Shown one piece after another: positions 19,406-31,157 of a stretch of DNA of 64,000 nucleotides. The stretch comes from Paenibacillus alkaliterrae (GTDB lineage: Bacteria; Bacillota; Bacilli; Paenibacillales; Paenibacillaceae), in NCBI RefSeq assembly GCF_021532375.1, contig NZ_JAKGAP010000043.1, positions 1 to 64,000 of the forward strand, written 5' to 3'. A program made the translations under genes and the position numbers. Numbering within the stretch: position 1 is the stretch's first letter; each line of letters begins with the position of its first letter. A model generated the notes under the pieces. The model was not told the origin of the DNA. It made no database searches and saw only the letters and a list, made by a program, of their open reading frames with translations.

Positions 19406-19615
19406 GTGGCATTTTTGGCTAAACTGAAGCAAGGCTTTGGTACAACGTTTAGTTTTTTTGCCGACAGCTGGGCAGAACTGAAGAAGGTTCGCTGGCCAAG
19501 CCGTAAAGAGTTGACAAGCTATTCGATCGTGGTTTTGCTTACGATCACGTTTGTGACGATTTACTTTTGGCTTCTTGACATCGGAATCTCGTCTCTGGTT
19601 GAACTCATTGTTTAA
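19406..19615 (+). CDS. secE: Preprotein translocase subunit SecE
   Basis: SecE clamps SecY in the Sec translocon. The 69-residue short form has a cytoplasmic amphipathic part with the conserved ELKKVRWPSRKEL and a single membrane helix (about 40-62). GTG at 19406 is preferred over GTG 19400, which lies inside the GGAGGTG ribosome binding site. It is co-transcribed with rpmG and nusG. Confidence 0.95.
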   Translation: MAFLAKLKQGFGTTFSFFADSWAELKKVRWPSRKELTSYSIVVLLTITFVTIYFWLLDIGISSLVELIV

Positions 19616-19636
19616 GAAGGGACCAAAGGTGGATTT

Positions 19637-20173
19637 ATGATGGAAAAAAGATGGTACGTCGTGCATACTTACTCCGGCTATGAGAACAAGGTGAAAGCCA
19701 ATTTGGAGCGTCGCGTTGAATCGATGGGCATGGAAGACAAAATTTTCCGTGTGCTTGTTCCTATGGAAGATGAAGTGGTAGAGAAGGACGGTAAGAAGAA
19801 GACTGTCCAGCGCAAGGTCTACCCCGGCTATGTTCTTGTGGAAATGGTTCAAACCGACGATTCTTGGTACGTTGTTCGTAATACGCCTGGCGTGACAGGG
19901 TTTGTAGGATCAACTGGATCCGGTTCAAAGCCGACTCCTTTATTGCCTGACGAGGTCGAACAGATCTTGAAGCACATGGGCATGGAAGAGCCGAAGCCGA
20001 AGATTGAGTTCGACTTGAAGGAAACCGTTCGCGTCAAAGTAGGTCCTTTTGCTGATTTCGTTGGAACAGTAGAAGAAATTTTGCTGGAAAAAGCGAAGCT
20101 CAAGGTTCATGTGAACATGTTTGGCAGGGAGACCCCGCTTGAGCTGGATTATACTCAAGTGGAAAAGATATAA
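19637..20173 (+). CDS. nusG: Transcription termination/antitermination protein NusG
   Basis: NusG binds the RNA polymerase clamp and affects pausing and termination. The 178-residue product has the NGN domain (RWYVVHTYSGYENKVKANL, then YPGYVLVEM) and a C-terminal KOW domain (VKVGPFADFVGTVEEI). Tandem ATGs (19637 and 19640) follow AAAGGTGG. It completes the rpmG-secE-nusG group before the L11 operon. Confidence 0.96.
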   Translation: MMEKRWYVVHTYSGYENKVKANLERRVESMGMEDKIFRVLVPMEDEVVEKDGKKKTVQRKVYPGYVLVEMVQTDDSWYVVRNTPGVTGFVGSTGSGSKPTPLLPDEVEQILKHMGMEEPKPKIEFDLKETVRVKVGPFADFVGTVEEILLEKAKLKVHVNMFGRETPLELDYTQVEKI

Positions 20174-20293
20174 TTTCCGGTTTCCAGATTCATCGGATCG
20201 TTCCGGTGAAAGCTTTTTCGCTGAATAGCAATACGCCTAATGGCTGTATATGCTGTTTACGCGTGGATTAATGAGTAAGGAGGTGTGTCAGGC

Positions 20294-20719
20294 ATGGCAA
20301 AAAAGGTCATTAAAATGGTCAAATTGCAAGTTCCTGCAGGTAAAGCAAACCCAGCGCCGCCAATCGGTCCAGCACTAGGTCAAGCAGGCGTTAACATCAT
20401 GGCGTTTTGTAAAGAGTTTAACGCTCGTACCGCAGATCAAGCAGGCTTGATTATTCCAGTTGTTATTACAGTCTTTGAAGACCGTTCCTTCACATTCGAA
20501 ACAAAAACGCCGCCGGCAGCAGTATTGCTTCGCGTCGCAGCTGGAATCGAAAAAGGTTCAGGCGAACCGAACAAGAAGAAGGTCGCTACTGTAAAACGTG
20601 ACAAAGTTCGCGAAATCGCTGAGCAAAAAATGCCCGATCTAAACGCAGCTTCTGTAGAAGCGGCAATGCGTATGGTAGAAGGTACTGCTCGCAGCATGGG
20701 CGTAACTATTGTTGACTAA
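20294..20719 (+). CDS. rplK: 50S ribosomal protein L11
   Basis: L11 forms the GTPase-associated stalk base on 23S rRNA. The product is 141 residues, the standard length, with [22 protein letters not shown] at the N-terminus (the thiostrepton-region proline helix) and a C-terminal rRNA-binding domain. The ATG at 20294 follows AAGGAGGTGTG; an in-frame upstream start at 20285 has no proper spacing. Confidence 0.97.
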   Translation: MAKKVIKMVKLQVPAGKANPAPPIGPALGQAGVNIMAFCKEFNARTADQAGLIIPVVITVFEDRSFTFETKTPPAAVLLRVAAGIEKGSGEPNKKKVATVKRDKVREIAEQKMPDLNAASVEAAMRMVEGTARSMGVTIVD

Positions 20720-20772
20720 TGTCGCTTCGCCCACCGGGGCGAACGAATAGAGCCTGCCGAAAGGCGGTTCGA

Positions 20773-20847
20773 TTTGCAAAGTTTCGACTTTGCAAGTGGG
20801 AGGATCATTCCTAGGAGGATTTTCCGCTACAACCACATAAGGAGGAT
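20773..20847 (+). promoter_or_regulatory. Structured rplK-rplA leader with repeated Shine-Dalgarno words
   Basis: A 10-bp hairpin TTTGCAAAGT-TTCG-ACTTTGCAAG (20773-20796, UUCG tetraloop) is followed by three GGAGGAT words (20799-20805, 20814-20820, 20841-20847). Only the last is placed correctly for the rplA ATG at 20854. A role as L1 autoregulatory site or ribosome standby site is inferred. Confidence 0.55.
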
Positions 20848-20853
20848 TATACA

Positions 20854-21546
20854 ATGGCTAAACACGGCAAGAAATATGTAGAAGCTGCTAAGCTGATTGA
20901 CAGCGAAGCAACATACGAGCCTTTGGAAGCGATCGAGCTTGTTAAGAAGGCTGCGACAGCTAAATTCGACGAATCTGTTGAAGTAGCAGTTCGTTTGGGT
21001 GTAGACCCTCGTAAACAAGACCAAGCGGTTCGTGGCGTAGTGGTACTGCCGCACGGTACTGGTAAAACTAAACGCGTTCTCGTTTTCGCAAAAGGCGAAA
21101 AAGTGAAAGAAGCGGAAGCTGCTGGCGCTGACTTCGTTGGCGATGCAGACATGATCAACAAAATCCAACAAGGCTGGTTCGAATTCGACGTTTGCGTAGC
21201 AACGCCGGACATGATGGCTGAAGTTGGTAAACTTGGACGTATTCTCGGTGGTAAAGGCTTGATGCCTAACCCGAAAGCTGGTACAGTAACATTCGATGTT
21301 ACTAAAGCCGTTCAAGAAATCAAAGCCGGTAAGATTGAATACCGTCTTGATAAAGCAGGTCAAATCCACGCTCCAATCGGAAAAGTATCGTTCGATGCTG
21401 AGAAGCTGAACGAGAACCTCAAAGCTTTGGTAGACGCGCTGAACCGTGCGAAACCGGCTGCAGCTAAAGGGATTTACCTGAAAAACATCGCCGTTTCTTC
21501 GACAATGGGCCCTGGCGCGCGTGTATCGACAGCGAACTATCGCTAA
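20854..21546 (+). CDS. rplA: 50S ribosomal protein L1
   Basis: L1 forms the mobile L1 stalk and, in many bacteria, represses its own operon. The 230-residue protein has the conserved signature [18 protein letters not shown] and the N-terminal [18 protein letters not shown] at 20854 follows AAGGAGGAT. It lies after rplK with a folded 134-base interval, and before the L10 leader. Confidence 0.97.
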   Translation: MAKHGKKYVEAAKLIDSEATYEPLEAIELVKKAATAKFDESVEVAVRLGVDPRKQDQAVRGVVVLPHGTGKTKRVLVFAKGEKVKEAEAAGADFVGDADMINKIQQGWFEFDVCVATPDMMAEVGKLGRILGGKGLMPNPKAGTVTFDVTKAVQEIKAGKIEYRLDKAGQIHAPIGKVSFDAEKLNENLKALVDALNRAKPAAAKGIYLKNIAVSSTMGPGARVSTANYR

Positions 21547-21576
21547 TAGAAACGGAACTGACATTCGAATACGCAT

Positions 21577-21715
21577 ACCGTAGACAGTAGGTGCCTTTAG
21601 GCTTAATTTCCTACCGAGGTGTTATGATAAAACGTTTGTAAGCAACATTCGATCCTTTGGGATTGATGCGCGATAACGACATCATGGCCTTCGCAGTGTC
21701 TGCGAAGGCCTTTCT
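21577..21715 (+). ncRNA. L10 ribosomal protein leader
   Basis: The interval before rplJ contains the L10 leader consensus: CCGTAGACAGTAGGTGC ... GCTTAATTTCCTACCGAGGTGTTATGAT (21578-21628), where GTAGG pairs with CCTAC. It ends with the stem GGCCTTCGCAG-TGT-CTGCGAAGGCC (21686-21710) followed by TTT. In Bacillales this element mediates autogenous control of rplJ-rplL by L10(L12)4, probably by attenuation. The match is by recognition of the conserved core. Confidence 0.88.
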
Positions 21716-21781
21716 CATGCATCGAGGCGTGGAAAGCCCGTCGTATTAACGGAATGTATACTATTACGGGAGGTGTACAGT

Positions 21782-22279
21782 TTGGCTAACGCAAATATCA
21801 TCCAAGAGAAACAAGAGGCGGTTCAAGTAATCGCTGCTAAAATCGCTGAGAGCTCCAGCACAGTAGTTGCTGACTATCGTGGATTGAACGTTGCGCAAGT
21901 AACTGAACTTCGGAAACAACTTCGTGAAGCAGGAATTGATTTTCAAGTTTTGAAAAACTCGCTCGTTCGCCGTGCAACGGAAGGTACGGATTATGTTGAA
22001 TTGAATAACATTCTGACAGGTCCTACAGCTATTGCATTCAGCAAAGACGATGCTATTGCTCCAGCAAAAATTTTGAACGATTTTGCAAAGAAGAATGACG
22101 CCTTGAAACTTAAAGGCGGTATTGTTGAAGGTAAAGTCGTTAGCATGGAAGAAGTTAAAGCACTTGCGGAGCTTCCATCCCGCGATGGTTTACTCTCTAT
22201 GCTCCTCAGCGTATTGCAAGCTCCAATGCGCAACTTCGCGCTTGCGGTTAAAGCAGTCGGCGAGAAACAAGAAGCTTAA
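21782..22279 (+). CDS. rplJ: 50S ribosomal protein L10
   Basis: L10 anchors L7/L12 dimers to the ribosome stalk. The product is 165 residues, with the core [29 protein letters not shown] split across the N-terminal domain and the C-terminal helix that binds L7/L12. The start is a TTG at 21782, six bases after GGGAGGTG; an upstream start would lie in the ribosome binding site. Expression is predicted to be controlled by the L10 leader. Confidence 0.96.
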   Translation: MANANIIQEKQEAVQVIAAKIAESSSTVVADYRGLNVAQVTELRKQLREAGIDFQVLKNSLVRRATEGTDYVELNNILTGPTAIAFSKDDAIAPAKILNDFAKKNDALKLKGGIVEGKVVSMEEVKALAELPSRDGLLSMLLSVLQAPMRNFALAVKAVGEKQEA

Positions 22280-22369
22280 TAATCAACAACCATGTGTTGT
22301 AACGGTTTGGCTCAGGCCAGCCATATAAACAAACCAAAAAAAATAAACCCAACTTTCGGAGGTATAACC

Positions 22370-22729
22370 ATGTCTAAAGAGCAAATCTTAGAAGCCATTA
22401 AAGTTATGACCGTTCTTGAACTGAACGACCTTGTAAAAGCAATCGAAGAAGAATTTGGCGTAACAGCTGCAGCTCCAGTTGCAGCAGGCGGCGCTGCAGT
22501 AGCTGTTGAAGCTGAGCAATCCGAATTCGACGTAATCCTTAACAGCCCTGGCGCTTCCAAAATCAACGTAATCAAAGTTGTTCGCGAAATTACAGGTCTT
22601 GGCCTGAAAGAAGCGAAAGACTTGGTTGACAGCGCTCCTAAAGCAATCAAAGAAAAAGTGGCTAAAGAAGAAGCTGAAGCAGTTGCAGCTAAACTTACTG
22701 AAGCTGGCGCTTCCGTAGAAGTTAAGTAA
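22370..22729 (+). CDS. rplL: 50S ribosomal protein L7/L12
   Basis: L7/L12 recruits translational GTPases. The 119-residue protein has an N-terminal dimerisation domain, an alanine-rich hinge ([18 protein letters not shown]) and the C-terminal factor-binding domain with [22 protein letters not shown] at 22370 follows GGAGGTATAACC. It is followed by a hairpin terminator or attenuator. Confidence 0.97.
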   Translation: MSKEQILEAIKVMTVLELNDLVKAIEEEFGVTAAAPVAAGGAAVAVEAEQSEFDVILNSPGASKINVIKVVREITGLGLKEAKDLVDSAPKAIKEKVAKEEAEAVAAKLTEAGASVEVK

Positions 22730-22782
22730 TATTGCGTCAATAGAATACAGTCATTCATGAGAAAGAGTTGTGAATCGGCTGA

Positions 22783-22817
22783 CGAGCCCCTTGAAACGTC
22801 AGGTTTCAAGGGGTTCG
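22783..22817 (+). terminator. Terminator/attenuator after rplL
   Basis: The 15-bp stem CGAGCCCCTTGAAAC / GTTTCAAGGGGTTCG with a five-base loop is followed by a weak T-containing tail (TTGTATGTT). Partial readthrough into the methyltransferase gene is likely. Confidence 0.75.
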
Positions 22818-22857
22818 TTGTATGTTCAACGATAAGCGACGGCGGGAGGGATGGATT

Positions 22858-23457
22858 ATGTCGAATCATTATTACTCCCAGAGCCCGGACGTGAAGCATA
22901 ATCGTCACGTTCATGAAGTATCTCTGCGAGGAATTTCTTTTCGATTTGTGACAGATGCCGGCGTTTTTTCAAAGTCTGGTGTCGATTATGGAAGTCGGGT
23001 TTTAATAGACGCATTAGAACTTGAAGCATATGCTAACGTGTTAGATGTCGGCTGCGGTTATGGCCCTATAGGACTGACGGCCGCTAAGCTCGCTCCGCAA
23101 GGGAAAGTTACGATGATCGATATTAACGAGCGGGCAGTAGAACTGTCGCGAGAGAATGCTGAGTTAAACGGGATTTCGAACGTGACTGTTTTTCAGAGCG
23201 ATGTCTACGAAGCAGTTAAGTCTATGAGGTTTAATACGATCATTACGAATCCGCCGATCCGCGCAGGCAAATCGGTAGTCCATCAGATTTTTGAGGAGGG
23301 CTATCAATTGCTGGAGCGTGGAGGCAGCATGTGGGTCGTCATCCAGAAGAAGCAAGGAGCGCCTTCCGCTGAAGCAAAGCTGAAAGCGTTGTTTGGAGAA
23401 GTAGAAGAAGTAACGAAGGACAAAGGCTATCGGATTTTCAGAGCTGTAAAAGATTAG
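22858..23457 (+). CDS. Class I SAM-dependent methyltransferase (RsmC-like, YbxB)
   Basis: This protein of 199 residues has a Rossmann methyltransferase fold with motif I VLDVGCGYGPIGL and the catalytic motif NPPIRAG, typical of N2-guanine rRNA methyltransferases of the RsmC group. The gene lies between rplL and rpoB as ybxB in B. subtilis. The rRNA target is inferred. ATG at 22858 follows GGGAGGGATGG; an upstream ATG at 22822 overlaps the terminator and gives no conserved extra sequence. Confidence 0.88.
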   Translation: MSNHYYSQSPDVKHNRHVHEVSLRGISFRFVTDAGVFSKSGVDYGSRVLIDALELEAYANVLDVGCGYGPIGLTAAKLAPQGKVTMIDINERAVELSRENAELNGISNVTVFQSDVYEAVKSMRFNTIITNPPIRAGKSVVHQIFEEGYQLLERGGSMWVVIQKKQGAPSAEAKLKALFGEVEEVTKDKGYRIFRAVKD

Positions 23458-23510
23458 AATATGAAACAAAAGATATTTTGAAAATTTCTTTGAAAATCTT
23501 CCGAAATTTA

Positions 23511-23539
23511 TTGACTTGACTTTTTGAATATGGTAATAT
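23511..23539 (+). promoter_or_regulatory. Promoter upstream of rpoB-rpoC
   Basis: TTGACT (23511-23516) and TAATAT (23534-23539) are spaced by 17 bases. This would give a leader of about 295 bases before rpoB. Confidence 0.75.
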
Positions 23540-23544
23540 TATTA

Positions 23545-23841
23545 AATGTCAGCATTAAATTGGGCTCAATCTCTTTAGTTAACTAAAATGTCAAGTGTGA
23601 TTTTTGAGCGCGGAATGCATAAAAATAATACATTTGACGTATAATGTTTACGTTTTGGGCAAAATTACATGATATGAGACTATCGCGTCCGCGCTGCGAT
23701 CGGTTAACTGCCGGAACATGCTCTTTTTTCGAACTATTCGATAAGGGCTTTTCTTTATTTGACTATATAGGCGGCTGGTTCCGACTATGGTGACGCAGTA
23801 AGTATCGATGCTGTGATACAGACATGAGGGGTGAGGTTAAG
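23545..23841 (+). other. Long rpoB leader region
   Basis: About 300 bases between the promoter and rpoB hold no gene. The sequence has T-rich runs (CTCTTTTTTCG at 23720-23730 and TTTTCTTTATTTG near 23752) and GC-rich segments around 23690 but no clean terminator stem that I can pair. It may carry leader control of rpoBC; the sequence alone does not show it. Confidence 0.4.
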
Positions 23842-26800
23842 TTGGCAGGACAACTTGTTCAGTATGGTCGGCGCGCGCGCAGAAGCTACGCCAGGATCAA
23901 CGAGGTGCTGGAAGTCCCGAACCTGATTGAAATCCAACAAAAATCGTATGAGAAGTTTTTGGAAAGCGACTTGATTGAGTTGTTCCAAGACATTTCTCCG
24001 ATTTCGGACTTTACGGGCAATCTATCGCTTGAGTTTATCGACTATAGCTTGGGCGAACCGAAGTACTCGGTCGATGAATCAAAAGAGCGCGACGTGACGT
24101 ATGCAGCTCCTTTACGAGTTAAGGTGCGACTTTTTAACAAGGAGACCGGCGAGGTAAAGGAACAAGAAGTTTTCATGGGTGATTTCCCGCTTATGACAGA
24201 AACGGGCACGTTTATCATTAACGGGGCCGAGCGTGTCATAGTCAGCCAATTGGTTCGATCCCCAAGTGTGTACTTCAGCACGAAGGTCGATAAGAACGGG
24301 AAGAAGAATTACACAGCAACGGTTATACCTAACCGCGGCGCTTGGCTGGAGCTTGAAACAGATGCCAAAGATATTATTTACGTTCGTATTGACCGGACCC
24401 GGAAAATACCGGTAACGGTGCTTTTGCGTTCGCTTGGTTTCGGTACAGACGCAGAAATCCTAGAGCTGCTTGGCCACGATGAGTACATTCGCAATACGCT
24501 AGATAAGGACAATACGGATTCGACCGAGAAAGCGCTGATCGAAATTTATGAGCGTCTTCGTCCGGGTGAGCCTCCGACTCTGGATAATGCGAAGAGCTTG
24601 CTGGTAGCACGCTTCTTTGATCCGAAACGATATGACTTGGCCAACGTTGGCCGTTACAAAATAAACAAGAAGCTGCACATTAAGAATCGTTTGTTCAATC
24701 AACGGCTTGCGGAAAACTTAATTGACCCGACAACAGGTGAAATTATCGCAGAAACCGGTCAGATGATTGATCGCCGATTGCTTGATGAAATTCTTGAGAA
24801 GCTTGAGAAGGATGTAGGCTTCAAAACGTATCATGTTGCTAACGGCGTCCTGGATGCTGATAGTATTCCACTACAAACGATTAGCGTATTCTCGCCTTAT
24901 GATGAGAGTAAGGTTATTAAAGTCATTGCAAATGGAGTAATTGACAAATCCGTAAAGCATATAACGCCTGCGGACATTATTTCTTCCATTAACTACTTTA
25001 TTAACCTGCTTCATGGCGTAGGCAGCACGGATGATATCGATCATCTGGGTAACCGCCGTCTGCGTTCGGTAGGCGAGCTGCTTCAAAACCAATTCCGTAT
25101 CGGTTTGTCTCGTATGGAGCGCGTTGTGCGCGAGAGAATGTCCATTCAGGACGCGAATGCGATTACGCCGCAGGCGTTAATTAACATTCGTCCGGTCATA
25201 GCATCGATTAAAGAGTTTTTCGGCTCCTCACAACTCTCCCAGTTCATGGACCAGACGAATCCGCTTGCTGAGCTGACGCATAAGCGTCGTTTATCCGCAC
25301 TCGGACCCGGCGGTTTGACTAGGGAACGCGCAGGCTTTGAAGTTCGAGACGTCCATCCCTCCCACTATGGGCGGATGTGCCCGATCGAGACGCCAGAGGG
25401 ACCGAACATCGGTTTGATCAACTCCTTGTCTTCATTCGCGCGTATTAACGAATACGGCTTTATTGAAGCGCCGTATCGTTGGGTAGATCCGAAGACGGGC
25501 GTCGTTACTGCACAAATCGCTTATTTGACAGCCGATGAAGAGGATAACTACGTTATCGCGCAAGCGAATGCGAAGCTGAATCCTGATAATACATTCACAG
25601 AAGCGAATACGATTGTTCGTTACAATAAACAAGCCGATAATATCTTGACGATGCCGAGCGAGCGCGTTGACTACATGGATGTATCGCCTAAACAGGTTGT
25701 ATCGGTTGCTACAGCGTTAATTCCATTCCTGGAAAACGATGACTCCAACCGTGCCCTCATGGGATCGAACATGCAGCGTCAAGCCGTTCCGCTTCTTATT
25801 CCGAGATCTCCGCTTGTTGGAACCGGCATGGAGCACAAGGCTGCGAAAGACTCCGGTGTTTGTGTCGTCGCGAAATACGATGGGATCATCGAGCGTTCTT
25901 CCGCGAATGAAATCTGGCTTCGCCGTGTAGAGCAAATTGACGGCAAGCCGGTAACGGGTGACTTGGTTAAACATAAGCTGCACAAGTTTATGCGTTCTAA
26001 CCAAGGAACATGCATCAACCAGCGTCCGCTTGTTCGCAAAGGCGATGTTATCAAGAAAGGCGATATTCTCGCTGACGGTCCTTCTACGGAAAAGGGTGAA
26101 TTGGCTCTTGGGCGCAACGTTGTCGTTGCTTTCATGACGTGGGAAGGTTACAACTACGAGGACGCCATTTTGCTTAGTGAGAAGCTTGTGAAGGAAGATG
26201 TCTATACATCTATTCACATTGAAGAATATGAGTCTGAAGCTCGTGATACGAAGCTTGGACCTGAAGAAATTACACGTGACATTCCGAACGTCGGGGAAGA
26301 GGCTCTTCGCAACTTGGATGAGCGCGGGATCATTCGTGTCGGTGCGGAAATTGGCGCTGGCGATATCCTCGTAGGTAAAGTTACGCCTAAGGGTGTTACG
26401 GAGCTTACAGCGGAAGAAAGATTACTGCATGCGATCTTCGGTGAGAAAGCTCGTGAGGTTCGCGATACATCGCTTCGAGTACCGCATGGTACCGACGGTA
26501 TTGTAGTAGACGTGAAAGTGTTTACCCGTGAGAACGGCGATGAATTGCCGCCTGGCGTTAACCAATTGGTACGTGCTTATATTGCTCAGAAACGGAAAAT
26601 TTCCGAGGGCGACAAAATGGCCGGACGCCATGGTAACAAAGGGGTAATCGCTCGTATCATGCCTGAAGAGGATATGCCATTCCTGCCAGACGGCACACCT
26701 GTAGAGGTTGTTCTTAACCCGCTCGGCGTTCCATCGCGGATGAACATCGGTCAAGCGCTTGAGGTTCACTTGGGTATGGCTTGCAAGCATCTTGGCATTC

Positions 26801-27390
26801 ACGCGGCAACGCCGGTATTCGACGGCGCACGTGAGAATGACGTTTTTGATACAATGGAAGAAGCTGGTATGCAGCGTAACGGTAAAACTGTCCTGTATGA
26901 CGGTCGGACAGGAGAAAATTTCGAGCGTGAGGTTACGGTTGGGGTCATGTATATGATCAAGCTGGCACACATGGTCGACGATAAAATCCATGCCCGTTCT
27001 ACTGGTCCTTACTCGCTCGTTACCCAGCAGCCGCTCGGTGGTAAAGCGCAGTTCGGCGGACAGCGTTTCGGGGAGATGGAGGTATGGGCGCTTGAAGCAT
27101 ACGGTGCCGCATACACGCTGCAAGAGATTCTGACCGTGAAGTCCGATGACGTGGTTGGCCGCGTGAAAACGTACGAATCGATCGTTAAAGGCGAGAACGT
27201 TCCAGAACCAGGCGTTCCAGAATCTTTCAAAGTTTTGATCAAAGAGCTTCAAAGCTTAGGTATGGATGTTAAGATTCTGTCTGAGAATGAAGAAGAGATC
27301 GAAATGAAAGAAATGGACGATGAAGACGAGGCTACTGGCGATAAGCTAAACCTTAATTTAGAAGGTGCCGAAGCAGGCGCTGCTGAATAA
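23842..27390 (+). CDS. rpoB: DNA-directed RNA polymerase subunit beta
   Basis: RpoB is the beta subunit of RNA polymerase. The 1182-residue product shows the rifampicin-binding cluster [21 protein letters not shown] (given here as two parts: [12 protein letters not shown] and [17 protein letters not shown]) with wild-type-like residues, RHGNKGVI, and [19 protein letters not shown] near the C-terminus, then an acidic tail. TTG at 23842 (after GGGGTGAGG) gives the family start [14 protein letters not shown] at 23824 lacks a ribosome binding site. It is followed 94 bases later by rpoC. Confidence 0.97.
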   Translation: MAGQLVQYGRRARRSYARINEVLEVPNLIEIQQKSYEKFLESDLIELFQDISPISDFTGNLSLEFIDYSLGEPKYSVDESKERDVTYAAPLRVKVRLFNKETGEVKEQEVFMGDFPLMTETGTFIINGAERVIVSQLVRSPSVYFSTKVDKNGKKNYTATVIPNRGAWLELETDAKDIIYVRIDRTRKIPVTVLLRSLGFGTDAEILELLGHDEYIRNTLDKDNTDSTEKALIEIYERLRPGEPPTLDNAKSLLVARFFDPKRYDLANVGRYKINKKLHIKNRLFNQRLAENLIDPTTGEIIAETGQMIDRRLLDEILEKLEKDVGFKTYHVANGVLDADSIPLQTISVFSPYDESKVIKVIANGVIDKSVKHITPADIISSINYFINLLHGVGSTDDIDHLGNRRLRSVGELLQNQFRIGLSRMERVVRERMSIQDANAITPQALINIRPVIASIKEFFGSSQLSQFMDQTNPLAELTHKRRLSALGPGGLTRERAGFEVRDVHPSHYGRMCPIETPEGPNIGLINSLSSFARINEYGFIEAPYRWVDPKTGVVTAQIAYLTADEEDNYVIAQANAKLNPDNTFTEANTIVRYNKQADNILTMPSERVDYMDVSPKQVVSVATALIPFLENDDSNRALMGSNMQRQAVPLLIPRSPLVGTGMEHKAAKDSGVCVVAKYDGIIERSSANEIWLRRVEQIDGKPVTGDLVKHKLHKFMRSNQGTCINQRPLVRKGDVIKKGDILADGPSTEKGELALGRNVVVAFMTWEGYNYEDAILLSEKLVKEDVYTSIHIEEYESEARDTKLGPEEITRDIPNVGEEALRNLDERGIIRVGAEIGAGDILVGKVTPKGVTELTAEERLLHAIFGEKAREVRDTSLRVPHGTDGIVVDVKVFTRENGDELPPGVNQLVRAYIAQKRKISEGDKMAGRHGNKGVIARIMPEEDMPFLPDGTPVEVVLNPLGVPSRMNIGQALEVHLGMACKHLGIHAATPVFDGARENDVFDTMEEAGMQRNGKTVLYDGRTGENFEREVTVGVMYMIKLAHMVDDKIHARSTGPYSLVTQQPLGGKAQFGGQRFGEMEVWALEAYGAAYTLQEILTVKSDDVVGRVKTYESIVKGENVPEPGVPESFKVLIKELQSLGMDVKILSENEEEIEMKEMDDEDEATGDKLNLNLEGAEAGAAE

Positions 27391-27484
27391 ACTAGTCGCT
27401 GAATTCTGTCTTATGGTCACGCGCCCTTGACGGAATTCAGCTGCTAGAAAGATACAGTCATACATGACGGAGGAGGGTTGCTCC

Positions 27485-30400
27485 TTGTTGGACGTGAACA
27501 ACTTCGAGTATATGAAAATCGGTCTGGCTTCGCCGGATAAAATTCGCTCGTGGTCCCGCGGAGAAGTTAAAAAACCGGAGACAATCAACTACAGGACCTT
27601 AAAGCCGGAGAAGGAAGGACTCTTCTGCGAGAAAATTTTTGGACCTACAAAAGACTGGGAATGTCATTGCGGCAAATACAAACGCGTACGCTATAAAGGT
27701 GTTGTTTGTGACCGCTGCGGCGTTGAAGTAACTCGCGCGAAGGTTCGTCGTGAGCGTATGGGGCATATCGAGCTAGCGGCTCCTGTTTCTCATATTTGGT
27801 ACTTTAAAGGAATCCCAAGCCGCATGGGTCTTGCTCTTGATATGTCTCCTCGTTCGCTTGAGGAGATCATCTATTTTGCATCCTATGTCGTAACGGATCC
27901 AGGTGATACGCCGCTTGAGAAAAAACAGCTTCTGTCCGAGAAAGAATATCGCAGCTACCGGGAGAAGTACGGGTATGGTTTCCATGCCGGTATGGGCGCC
28001 GAGGCGGTTAAGAAGCTTTTGCAAGATATCGATGTAGACAAAGAATTGGAGCAATTGAGAGAAGAGCTGCGCACAGCTCAAGGCCAACGCCGTAACCGTG
28101 CGATCAAGCGTCTTGAAGTTGTAGAAGCATTCCGCAATTCCGGTAACGAACCGGAATGGATGATTCTGGATGTGCTTCCGGTTATACCGCCGGAGCTTCG
28201 CCCGATGGTACAGCTGGACGGCGGTCGTTTCGCGACGTCTGACCTTAACGACCTCTACCGTCGTGTTATTAACCGTAATAATCGTCTGAAGCGTTTGCTT
28301 GATTTGGGCGCACCTGATATTATCGTTCAGAATGAGAAAAGGATGCTGCAGGAAGCTGTCGATGCATTGATCGATAACGGTCGTCGCGGACGTCCAGTTA
28401 CGGGTCCTGGTAATCGTCCACTCAAATCCCTCAGCCATATGCTTAAGGGTAAACAAGGACGTTTCCGTCAGAATTTGCTCGGTAAACGGGTTGACTATTC
28501 CGGTCGTTCGGTTATCGTCGTAGGTCCAAACCTGAAAATGTTCCAGTGCGGCCTGCCGAAGGAAATGGCACTTGAATTGTTTAAGCCATTCGTTATGAAA
28601 GAGCTTGTAAATAAAGGTTTGGCGCATAACATTAAGAGTGCGAAACGTAAGGTAGAGCGCGTAAGCCCTGAGGTATGGGACGTTCTTGAGGAAGTCATCA
28701 AGGAACATCCGGTATTGCTTAACCGTGCCCCGACCCTTCACAGACTAGGTATTCAAGCATTTGAACCGATTTTAGTCGAGGGTCGCGCCATTAAGCTTCA
28801 CCCGCTCGTATGTACAGCGTACAACGCTGACTTCGACGGTGACCAAATGGCCGTTCACGTTCCGTTATCAGCTGAAGCACAAGCGGAGGCCCGTTTGCTT
28901 ATGCTTGCATCAGGTAACATTTTGAACCCGAAAGACGGTAAGCCGGTTGTAACTCCTTCACAGGATATGGTACTCGGAAGTTTCTACTTGACAATGGATA
29001 ACAAAGAAGCAAAAGGCAGCGGTTCTGTATTTGGTACCATTAACGAAGCGATCTCTGCTTATCAGCGCGGTATTGTTTCCTTGCATGCGAGAATTTTTAT
29101 TCCGGTTCGCGTTCTTAAGAAAACGAATTTCACCGAGCAGCAGCAAAACTCGTTACTTGTCACTACAGTAGGTAAAGTAATCTTCAATGAAATTTTCCCT
29201 GAAGATTTCCCTTACATTAACGAAGCGACGAAGACGAATCTACTGCAAGGTACGCCAGATAAATATTTTGTGTACGAAAAAGGCGCCGATCTGCCGAAAT
29301 TTATGGAAGCTATCGATACGCCGGGGGCGGTAGGCAAGGACTATCTCGCACTAGTTATTGCGGAGTGCTTCCGTCAATACCACACGACGCTTACTGCGAT
29401 GCTTCTTGACCGGATTAAGCAGCTTGGTTTCACTTACTCCACTAAGGCTGGTATTACGATCGGCGTAGCTGACGTTATCATCCCGAAAGAGAAAGATGAA
29501 ATTATTCAAAAATCCGAAGAGAAGGTTGCCACCGTTATGAATCAATACCGCCGAGGTTTGATTACGAACGAAGAGCGCTATGACCGGATCATTGGCATAT
29601 GGAGCAGATGTAAAGACGAAATCACCGATGTTCTTATGAAATCGATGGATCGTTATAACAACATCATGCTCATGGTGGATTCTAAAGCACGGGGTAACAA
29701 ATCTCAAATTACACAGCTTGGCGGTATGCGTGGTCTGATGGCCAATCCATCCGGTCGTATTATCGAATTGCCTATCAAATCGAACTTCCGTGAAGGTCTT
29801 ACAGTACTCGAGTACTTTATATCGACGCATGGTGCGCGGAAAGGCTTGGCAGATACAGCGCTTCGTACAGCTGACTCGGGTTACTTGACACGTCGTCTTG
29901 TCGACGTAGCACAGGACGTAATCGTTCGCGAAGACGATTGCGGCACGGACAAAGGCTTCTCTGTAAGCAAAATTCAAGACGGTAAAGAGGTTATTGAGGA
30001 TCTTTACGACCGTATTGAAGGGCGCTACGCATTTGAAACGGTTCGTCATCCGAAAACAGGCGAAATTATCGTGAACCGCAGCGAATTGATCGATTCAAAC
30101 AAAGCGGATGCGATCATTGATGCAGGCGTTGAGAAGCTGCAAATTCGTTCTGTTCTCAGCTGCCGTGCACGTCATGGCGTATGTAAAATTTGTTACGGTC
30201 GTAACCTGGCGACAGGTAAACATGTTGAGATTGGTGAGGCGGTAGGTATTATCGCAGCGCAATCGATCGGTGAGCCGGGAACACAGCTGACAATGCGTAC
30301 GTTCCATACGGGCGGCGTTGCCGGCGATGATATCACGCAAGGTTTGCCGCGTATTCAAGAGTTGTTCGAGGCGCGTAATCCGAAAGGTCAAGCGATTATT

Positions 30401-31111
30401 TCCGAGCTTGATGGTGTAATCAAAGAAATTCGCGAAGCGAAAGATCGTCGTGAGATCGAAGTTCAAGGTGAAGCGGAATCGAAAGTATATGCCGTAACTT
30501 ACGGTTCGCGTATTCGCGTTACGGAAGGCCAACAAATCGAGGCCGGCGATGAGCTGACTGATGGTTCGATTGACCCTAAAGATATGCTGCGTATCAAAGG
30601 TATCCGCGGTGTTCAAAACTATATCTTGCAAGAAGTACAGCGCGTTTACCGGAACCAAGGGGTAGAAATCAATGACAAGCACGTTGAAGTCATGATTAAA
30701 CAAATGCTCCGGAAGATCCGGATCGTAGACGCGGGCGGTACTACATTGCTCCCAGGCGCGTTTGTCGACATTCATGAATATGAATCGCAAAACCGCACTG
30801 CGATTTTTGCAGACTTGGAGCCAGCCGTGGCCAAACCGGTATTGCTTGGTATTACGAAAGCTTCCCTTGAGACGGATTCGTTCTTATCTGCGGCATCTTT
30901 CCAAGAAACAACTCGCGTATTGACCGATGCGGCTATTAAAGGCAAAGTTGACCAGTTGCTTGGACTCAAGGAAAATGTTATTATCGGTAAGCTGATTCCA
31001 GCAGGAACGGGTATGCCGCGTTACCGGAACATTCGTTTTGCCGGCATTGAGGATGGCGTTGTCGAATTGGCAGATCTTGAGACTGAAACGGAAGCTGTAG
31101 CGATCGAATAG
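27485..31111 (+). CDS. rpoC: DNA-directed RNA polymerase subunit beta'
   Basis: RpoC holds the catalytic magnesium site. The 1208-residue protein starts [17 protein letters not shown], carries the N-terminal zinc ribbon ([20 protein letters not shown]), the absolutely conserved [12 protein letters not shown] with the three catalytic aspartates, and a second zinc site ([13 protein letters not shown]). The start is TTG at 27485 behind GGAGGAGGG. An upstream ATG at 27464 would put the ribosome binding site inside the gene. Confidence 0.97.
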   Translation: MLDVNNFEYMKIGLASPDKIRSWSRGEVKKPETINYRTLKPEKEGLFCEKIFGPTKDWECHCGKYKRVRYKGVVCDRCGVEVTRAKVRRERMGHIELAAPVSHIWYFKGIPSRMGLALDMSPRSLEEIIYFASYVVTDPGDTPLEKKQLLSEKEYRSYREKYGYGFHAGMGAEAVKKLLQDIDVDKELEQLREELRTAQGQRRNRAIKRLEVVEAFRNSGNEPEWMILDVLPVIPPELRPMVQLDGGRFATSDLNDLYRRVINRNNRLKRLLDLGAPDIIVQNEKRMLQEAVDALIDNGRRGRPVTGPGNRPLKSLSHMLKGKQGRFRQNLLGKRVDYSGRSVIVVGPNLKMFQCGLPKEMALELFKPFVMKELVNKGLAHNIKSAKRKVERVSPEVWDVLEEVIKEHPVLLNRAPTLHRLGIQAFEPILVEGRAIKLHPLVCTAYNADFDGDQMAVHVPLSAEAQAEARLLMLASGNILNPKDGKPVVTPSQDMVLGSFYLTMDNKEAKGSGSVFGTINEAISAYQRGIVSLHARIFIPVRVLKKTNFTEQQQNSLLVTTVGKVIFNEIFPEDFPYINEATKTNLLQGTPDKYFVYEKGADLPKFMEAIDTPGAVGKDYLALVIAECFRQYHTTLTAMLLDRIKQLGFTYSTKAGITIGVADVIIPKEKDEIIQKSEEKVATVMNQYRRGLITNEERYDRIIGIWSRCKDEITDVLMKSMDRYNNIMLMVDSKARGNKSQITQLGGMRGLMANPSGRIIELPIKSNFREGLTVLEYFISTHGARKGLADTALRTADSGYLTRRLVDVAQDVIVREDDCGTDKGFSVSKIQDGKEVIEDLYDRIEGRYAFETVRHPKTGEIIVNRSELIDSNKADAIIDAGVEKLQIRSVLSCRARHGVCKICYGRNLATGKHVEIGEAVGIIAAQSIGEPGTQLTMRTFHTGGVAGDDITQGLPRIQELFEARNPKGQAIISELDGVIKEIREAKDRREIEVQGEAESKVYAVTYGSRIRVTEGQQIEAGDELTDGSIDPKDMLRIKGIRGVQNYILQEVQRVYRNQGVEINDKHVEVMIKQMLRKIRIVDAGGTTLLPGAFVDIHEYESQNRTAIFADLEPAVAKPVLLGITKASLETDSFLSAASFQETTRVLTDAAIKGKVDQLLGLKENVIIGKLIPAGTGMPRYRNIRFAGIEDGVVELADLETETEAVAIE

Positions 31112-31157
31112 ACCGCTTAGCGGCCTGACCTTGCTTTAAGCCGATACGAGTTTACAT

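Noticed and set aside
26422..27252. Long minus-strand frames opposite rpoB and rpoC
   Set aside because: They are antisense shadows of highly biased coding sequence with no family similarity or translation signal.
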